DNA from: Acarospora socialis
Lineage: Eukaryota; Ascomycota; Lecanoromycetes; Acarosporales; Acarosporaceae
DNA length: 64,000 nucleotides
Assembly: GCA_025617375.2 (NCBI GenBank)
Contig: JAMYGW020000003.1
Span: 2,418,001 to 2,482,000 of the forward strand
Reading direction: 5' to 3'
Below the pieces are notes generated by a model. It was not told the origin of the DNA. It made no database searches and saw nothing but the letters and a program-made list of their open reading frames with translations. Shown here one piece after another: positions 58,071 to 64,000 of this stretch (within the stretch, counting starts at the first letter, position 1; every line of letters starts with the position of its first letter). The position numbers and the translations under genes were made by a program.

Positions 58071-58863
58071 ATGGCCGGGACACGAAACTATGACTTCTTA
58101 GTACGTGCCACGCCACGCTTCAAGCAAACTCCCTTCTGTCTCCTTACTAACAAACAAACTCACCGCACAGATAAAACTCCTCCTGATAGGCGACTCCGGC
58201 GTCGGTAAATCATGCTGTCTGCTCCGCTTCAGTGAAGACTCCTTCACCCCCTCCTTCATCACCACCATCGGCATTGACTTCAAGATCCGGACCATCGAAC
58301 TCGACGGCAAGAGGGTCAAGCTCCAGATATGGGACACGGCAGGGCAGGAGCGGTTCCGGACGATCACGACAGCATACTACCGCGGCGCGATGGGGATCCT
58401 GCTGGTGTACGACGTGACTGACGAGCGGTCATTCAACAGTAAGATTACCCTCCCAGACACTAATCCACCTGCTCCGGCAGACCTAGGCTACCCTACCCGA
58501 TCGAGAACAGGGCTAACATTGCGCCCTCGGCTCGTAGACATCCGAACCTGGTTCTCCAACGTCGAGCAGCACGCCACCGAAGGCGTGAACAAGATCCTGA
58601 TCGGCAACAAATGCGACTGGGAAGAGAAGCGGGTGGTGTCGACGGAGCGGGGCCAGGCGCTCGCCGACGAGCTCGGCATCCCCTTCCTCGAGGTCTCCGC
58701 CAAAAGCAACATCAATGTCGAGAAGGCTTTCTACAGTCTCGCGGCCGACATCAAGAAGCGGATTATCGATACGTCCAAGTCGGATCAGGGGGGTTCTCAA
58801 GGGGTTAATGTGGCGGATCAGAGGGATAGTGCGGGAGGGGGGTTGGGGGGGAAGTGTTGCTAG
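58071..58863 (+). CDS. SEC4: Rab GTPase Sec4/Rab8 type
   Basis: Secretory-vesicle Rab that recruits the exocyst for delivery to the hyphal tip (SrgA in Aspergillus). Exons 58071-58100 (30 nt), 58171-58438 and 58538-58863 give 207 aa. All G boxes are present: [18 protein letters not shown] with the effector Thr, WDTAGQE, GNKCDW and EVSAKS. The C-terminal GGKCC is a double-geranylgeranylation signal. The effector region [20 protein letters not shown] favours Sec4/Rab8 over Ypt1. Intron 2 (99 bp) is a multiple of three with no in-frame stop, so a retained form stays open. Confidence 0.95.
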
Positions 58864-59477
58864 TGGGAGCATTAGCTGCGTTGACGTGGAATGGGATGGG
58901 ACCTCGTTGTGGGTGAGATCGGAGTTTCTCTTATGGTGCGTCGTGAGGTACGATACGAGGTTTGAAGCTCAAGCGTCGGGCATTCGTGATATTGCCTGAC
59001 GACTCGACGCCGGGAGGCGATACCGTTATTTACCTGCCAGTATTTACGGAAGGTAGTTTAGACTCATTTGCTTTGCAGCGATTCGAATGAACTTGAGCCG
59101 GGTGTTTTTAGTTGATAATCTCATGAATCAGTACTTGTTACAAGCCTACCAAATAGCTTCCTTTGCGCGCAGCTCGCCAAGAAGCTCAGTAGCCAGAGTC
59201 GATCATCTACCATCGAAGAACGGACCGGCTTTACAGCCACGACTGTCACTGTACTATCCGTGAGGTAAGCGCCACCACAACCGGGCACACTCTGCATTCG
59301 GACTCAAAGGGTCTTAGATGTGTGTGAGTTGACCTCGCTCCAAACACAGGTCCACGTCACTCGTGCTAGAACGTCTTCAAATCGCCTCGTACTGGTCACA
59401 GTACAGAAGATACCCAGTTCATACACTATTGTGAACTAGTCAGTCAAATCCCTCAGGTCCTAGTACATCGAATTATG
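58864..59477. other. Intergenic, convergent SEC4 / F-box gene
   Basis: 614 bp of 3' flanking sequence for both genes. No coding potential or repeat recognised. Confidence 0.45.
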
Positions 59478-60794
59478 TCAGATGACGCATAGCTCCACAC
59501 TGCTCAGGTCGAAGCTTCTTCGAACCGCAGTGTTTTGTTCACATTGTAGAGGGTAACTGCCATGAAATCGTCTATGTCCCTGAGGATCCCTGGACAGGGT
59601 CACTCTCCGCATTCCCGGGAACTGTTGTGCCCTGTGCTGCGGAATGCCTGATAGCCAGTCAAAAAATTGATCCGAGTGTAAACTAGGCTTGATCGTTTCG
59701 AGGTCATCGCATATCGTATACAAAGGAAAGTGTGGTCCGAGCTGGAGCACAAGCTCTTCCACGGTGCTCGGGAGAATCTCATGTATGGGTGGCGTGACGT
59801 TGGAGTCCGATGGGAAGGCTTCATTTTCAGGTTGCATTAGAAACTCAAGAGGAACATTCAGTCGCTTCAACGCCATGTAGTCCTTGAATGCTTTTCCTGT
59901 AACGTGGTAGTCCGCTTTGTGATCGAGGCGGAGAAAGACCTCCTGCAGCTTCTCTTTCTGCTGATCCAGAAGGCTCAGCAAGCATACCGAGGTGATCTTG
60001 CCGACCGCCACCGCGCCGTAGCGTCTGAGGTGGGCGTCATTGATGCCTAACTCGATGTGCAGCGATCGCAAATCCTTCATCCACGACAGCACGTGGCCAA
60101 GATCCTCGTCCGGCGGACCCGTGTGCATCAGGGCAAGGCTCGTCACGTTGGAGATTCCATGTTGTCGGGATTCAGGTGGCACGCTGTAGTTCCACCAATT
60201 CACATAGTCAATCTCCACGTGCCGGAGGGTGGGGATGCTGAACAGGCGCATCAACCGGTCGTAATCAGGGCATCCATCCGGTTGCCGCGAGTTCAGCATT
60301 GTCCGTAGAGATGTGACCATAGGGATCAGAAACGGTATCGGCGAGTCGAGTCTTGGCAGACTCAGATCGAGGAATTTGAATGTCTCGGATCTTCCGAGGA
60401 GGTTTGCAACATCTCGTACGGAATCCGCTGAGCCAGAGGGCTTCTGACTCGGCGAATGAGCGCTCTCTTGCGTCTCGGTGACCTCGTCCCAGGCCAGGTA
60501 CGCCTCCACGACAAGCGAGCAAAGTTCTGGGGAGGTTGCGATGGAGCGGTGAAATAGCCGTATATCGTAGATAGGGGTAGCTTTGTCGAGAGGCGCGCAA
60601 GGAGAGCTGGAAAGAGTGTAGGCTGAGCAGCGGACGGTATGGTATAGACAGCTCAATGGCGCTTGAGACCAGCGGCGAGAGACGAGTCCAAGCTGTTTCC
60701 AGCTATCCCGATCACAATGTGCGACGATCTGAAGCAAGATTTCGGTGGGTAGGGCGGGCAATGCTGGTAACACCATGCTTACTTCCTCGTCCAT
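59478..60794 (-). CDS. F-box protein with leucine-rich C-terminal region
   Basis: Single exon, 438 aa. The F-box lies at about 9-50 (ALPALPTEILLQIVAHCDRD, then SWKQLGLVSRRWSQAPLSCL), which would bind Skp1 in an SCF ubiquitin ligase. The rest has irregular Leu-rich segments such as FKFLDLSLPRLDSPIPFLIP, RHVEIDYVNWWNYSVPPESR and RSLHIELGINDAHLRRYGAV, typical of the very numerous, fast-evolving F-box proteins of filamentous fungi. The target cannot be inferred. A second Met at codon 7 is an equally good start. The gene appears intact, unlike the sequence downstream of it. Confidence 0.85.
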   Translation of the reverse strand: MDEEVSMVLPALPALPTEILLQIVAHCDRDSWKQLGLVSRRWSQAPLSCLYHTVRCSAYTLSSSPCAPLDKATPIYDIRLFHRSIATSPELCSLVVEAYLAWDEVTETQESAHSPSQKPSGSADSVRDVANLLGRSETFKFLDLSLPRLDSPIPFLIPMVTSLRTMLNSRQPDGCPDYDRLMRLFSIPTLRHVEIDYVNWWNYSVPPESRQHGISNVTSLALMHTGPPDEDLGHVLSWMKDLRSLHIELGINDAHLRRYGAVAVGKITSVCLLSLLDQQKEKLQEVFLRLDHKADYHVTGKAFKDYMALKRLNVPLEFLMQPENEAFPSDSNVTPPIHEILPSTVEELVLQLGPHFPLYTICDDLETIKPSLHSDQFFDWLSGIPQHRAQQFPGMRRVTLSRDPQGHRRFHGSYPLQCEQNTAVRRSFDLSSVELCVI

Positions 60795-61490
60795 GCCGCT
60801 CAGGGGTTATGCGTCTTCCACAGCTTCCAAAAATGTAGTGGAAGCATTTATCTCAGGAATAGATGATCAGTGTTTACATTCCCAACCTCACCCCCACTCT
60901 GTCTCCAGCTTAAGATGGTCCGCTTGATCATGTGATCGTTATATCTACTTGGTATGTTGAAGTGTTAGTCCGTAGTTACTTGCAATCCATCAATCCTCTA
61001 CCTTTCAACGTTACGCTCAACAGCATCAATGATTCGATGTTTGGAAAATATACTTACCCTTGCTAGAGAAGTTTTTACTACGTAGAAACGCTATTCAATC
61101 AGTTGCACTCACGCTTTGAATTCTGATTCTTGATGCTTCACGCGAGACGGCCGCAGACACGTTCTAGATTCGATCTACCACTCCCTACTGTGGGAATTGA
61201 GGTATGACCGTATTATGTAAGATTGAGGCTTAACGTGACATCAGAATGCAACTCGAAGCCGTGTTTATACCTGAAGACATAAATTAGAGCTGACAGAGCA
61301 TGCATATGCATACCTGCGGAGTATCTAGTTGATTGGTGACCCTGACCATACAATGCTGAGTAAGTGCTTTGCCTCAAAGCATCACTGCTTCGGAGAAAGG
61401 CAAATGATCTCCTTCAAGATAGCGGGTATACATATTTGAGCCACCGTCTTCGTTATTGAGAGACAGCACAAATGTCTTGAACCATCAGTC
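60795..61490. other. Intergenic, about 700 bp
   Basis: Upstream of the F-box gene and of the broken esterase-like gene. AT-rich in places; no gene, repeat or RNA recognised. Confidence 0.45.
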
Positions 61491-62400
61491 ATGGGTTTGC
61501 TGTTGAAGCGCGTGTGTACTACACTCTTAGCATTGGCTGCTTTATTGACCAATCTCTTCACCTCTGGTCAAATCCCGTTCATACTTATCGTCAAAACTTT
61601 GTCCCCGACCATGCTGCTGCTGCCACCCTTTCGCTACCTGACAAACCTAATGTCATTCTTCTGCATGCTGGCACCAATGACTTGAACAATGATCCGCCAG
61701 TAGATCCCTGGGCTAGCGCTACTGGCCGTTTGGGTGCCCTTGTCGACCAGATTCTTAGGGCTTGCCCAGATGCTGTTGTTCTTGTGGCACAGATCATCAA
61801 TGCAGCCAGTCCAGGTATCGAGTCACGGATTCAAGCATTCAATGGTCAGATTCCTGCGATGGTTGCACAACGCGCTGATAAACGCCATCGTGTTATGGTC
61901 GTGGACATGACATCTGTGACGGTAGATGACTTATAAGATGAATTGCACCCTTCGGATGAAGGCTACAAGAAGATGGCTGACCTGTGGTTCAATGCTATAC
62001 GAGAAGCAGCAGCAAAAGGCTGGATAGAAACCCCGGTAACCCCTGATCCTTCCATCTCCAGTGCGACGGTCCCTCGATAATACGGCCATCGGTCATGGGA
62101 AGAGCCCCACGTTTGCCAACGGGCGCATACAACAAGGACAAGTGGCATCCGGACTCGGCATGGATCCTACAGGTGTACGCTTTGCAGATATTGACGGTGA
62201 TGGTATGTATATTTATACGGCTCCTTTCCCCTGTGGTAAGCTAATTCTTCGGCGCCCAGGTCAAGACGTCTGTCTCTGGATCGATGCGACTAACAGTGCC
62301 ATTACTGCCCACTTGGACCGTTTTGGTAATTTAGCTGGTAACTCGGAACCTCTCGAGAGAGCACATTGGGCCAGGATCTGTTAGCCAAGTTTGGCATGAC
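61491..62400 (+). pseudogene. Broken SGNH-hydrolase-like esterase with FG-GAP-type remnant
   Basis: The frame from 61514 encodes PNVILLHAGTNDLN and HPSDEGYKKMADLWFNAI, blocks III and V of an SGNH/GDSL esterase of the carbohydrate-esterase-3-like type. A TAA codon at 61934-61936 interrupts between the blocks, and the catalytic GDS block expected at the N-terminus is missing. Further on, GVRFADIDGDG and LWIDATNSAITAHLDRFGNL resemble the FG-GAP/VCBS repeats fused to such esterases in many fungi, but in another frame and shortened. No set of normal introns restores the order. It is probably a decayed host gene for a secreted enzyme; a sequencing error cannot explain all defects. Confidence 0.65.
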
Positions 62401-63256
62401 AGGAAGGTCAATACTGAAGGCATATGAACCCATATCTCACTTTGGAGCCAACACTTTGAAATTTCTTTCCCGGTTTTCCTTGTCAAAGCGACAGTGAGAT
62501 TCTGGACTCAGAAAATGAATCATAATCATAAATATGGAATTTCTAGCTTCTCAAATATTATTAGTACTTAAATGCTGTACAAACCTCTCCAGCATTCCGG
62601 AGATCATTAGCAGGTCATGTCCCAATGTTCTGTCCTGAGAGGGTCCGCTGGCAATTGAGTCCCAGCGAATGGCGGGAATCCGATGGCAAGCGGTGTCGGA
62701 CCTGGCTCTGATATCTTCTTAGCTGACATCATGGAGATGGCAAAAGTGACTATTTCTACATGACAATAGCAGAGTTGCCGTGTAAGCCTGGATCAAAGAC
62801 ACAAACTTCAACCCTTGAATCTGGAACTTACTTGGGATGGCCATCGACTTCCTCAAAGAAGATATTGTTCATGACCAATATGCCAAGGACAGAACGAAAT
62901 CTTCAATCAATTAGGGTCCTGTGAGGTTGTAACGAACCAATTGATTTGCGAACGGTTTTGAAGAATGCTTGTCCAACGTCGAGAGTACCCAACTGCCCTC
63001 AGTTACTTCGAAGGCCGACGAAGTGACCAACCTCTATCCGCATTCACGATCACGAAGGATGCCGAGCATGAGGTTAAAACAACAACGATGAACAATACCA
63101 TACTGGCATCACTTATTTGGCGAGTAGATATCCGCCTGCTAGCATGGTATATCCAACCGATCCGCATCTCCAATTCCCTGACTCGGCAGCGAGAAACATT
63201 ATACGCACACTGGCCTGCTCCTCTCCTACACCTCATTCACTGCAGCGCCACCTGCA
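62401..63256. other. Intergenic / degenerate sequence
   Basis: About 850 bp without a supported gene. Frames around 62965-63279 are short and shift into one another, as in decayed coding sequence, but no family is recognised. Confidence 0.4.
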
Positions 63257-63607
63257 GTGCCAACACCAACCAGTGGTGACTTTGTCGGTCCCGGACCTCC
63301 ACCGCCATCGCCATCTCCAATACTAATCCCCTGGAATAACGCTGATCAGGATCCGGGCCTAGGGATTCTAACACCGTACTTCGTATGCAGTGGCTCGACC
63401 TTCGCTGAGTTGGTCGCGACGGCACTCACGGCAGCCAACAGCTGCGCTTGCACTTCCCTGCCGACGCGGATCATCAACCCCACCAGATCCCCCGGCAATG
63501 GGACCAGTAGTAATTGTCAGGCCTGCACCGCCTTCGCGTATAACGACTGGACCACTTTGTATGATGGGAAGACGCTTGCTGGTACACCAAACAACAATCT
63601 TGATTAG
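63257..63607 (+). pseudogene. Possible gene fragment, Pro-rich then Cys-containing
   Basis: Open frame of 116 codons: a Pro-rich stretch (VGPGPPPPSPSPILIPW) followed by ACTSLPTRIINPTRSPGNGT and NCQACTAFAYNDWTTLYDG. It looks like the C-terminal exon of a secreted fungal protein, but no matching upstream exon or signal peptide was found. It may be a fragment rather than a gene. Function unknown. Confidence 0.35.
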
Positions 63608-64000
63608 GCTGGGGTTTTCTAAATTAGACGTAGTAGATCAGGATGGATTTCGGTTGTAATTGATGAAGTGCCCGCTATTCTATAATCAACAGGGGAAACT
63701 TGGGAAGACGAGTGAGCAACCGAAATACTGTTCATCGGGCCTACGGCTCCTGTGTAAAATCCTTTGGAGGTTCGGGGTAGGGTAGGGTACTGCGGAGGAC
63801 CCTTCCGGTCCAGGTAGGGTTTGTGATACGTTGCAATTCTACATATTATCTCAATAGCTGCAAAATTGTCTTACTCAGTACCGTAGTGAAGGTATATTCG
63901 AGGGAGTCCAGCGAACCACAAACTAACTGAGGTTCTCTGCACAATGTTCTTCGTGAACTGAACTTGACATTGAAAATGATACTGACTCGTTTTGATCTGA
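63608..64000. other. Intergenic to window end
   Basis: 393 bp with no coding potential. A GGTAGGGT-type G-rich word repeats near 63777-63820. Any gene starting here continues outside the window. Confidence 0.4.

Noticed and set aside
61491-63660. Transposon or virus-like element as the source of the broken region
   Set aside because: No terminal repeats, transposase, reverse transcriptase or capsid-like sequence; the recognisable parts are from a secreted esterase.

Overview
The window is nuclear DNA of a filamentous ascomycete (Pezizomycotina). Supporting signs are short spliceosomal introns (mostly 46-100 bp, GT...AG, CTRAY-like branch points), a tandem-duplicated fungal phosphofructokinase, a KapC-type bZIP factor, a DASH subunit, ERG25, NCA2 and secreted families known only from filamentous fungi. 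No species can be named. Introns are frequent and crowd the 5' ends of genes: several first coding exons are 3-31 nt long, and internal exons of 11-27 nt occur. I rebuilt gene models by hand from splice signals, reading phase and family conservation. Every multi-exon model given closes in frame.

Layout. 0-10 kb holds housekeeping genes: ETR1 (mitochondrial enoyl reductase), phosphofructokinase, MED17 and ISN1 (IMP 5'-nucleotidase, with four tiny 5' exons). 10-18.5 kb is accessory: an ankyrin-repeat protein, two divergently transcribed secreted proteins of unknown function, and a membrane-anchored fungal protein. 18.8-31.6 kb holds guanine deaminase, a complete 26-exon ATR/Mec1-type checkpoint kinase and an RNPS1-like SR protein. 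32-38 kb has two conserved but unrecognised genes, one with a likely mitochondrial presequence. 38.4-44.3 kb holds the AAA ATPase AFG2, profilin and GOT1.

45.3-49.9 kb is compact: IES6 and ARP5, whose products form one INO80 subcomplex, flank DAD4 (72 codons in five exons) and an unusual tRNA-Asp candidate interrupted twice. 50-59 kb holds the bZIP gene kapC, ERG25, NCA2 and the SEC4/Rab8 GTPase. 59-64 kb decays into an F-box gene, a broken SGNH-esterase-like gene and fragments.

No transposon, virus-like element, CRISPR array or biosynthetic cluster was recognised. The most interesting signals are architectural: microexon strings, a candidate 30-nt intron in the ATR gene, a start codon isolated in its own coding exon, a tRNA with a second insert in its T arm, and the IES6-DAD4-ARP5 linkage.
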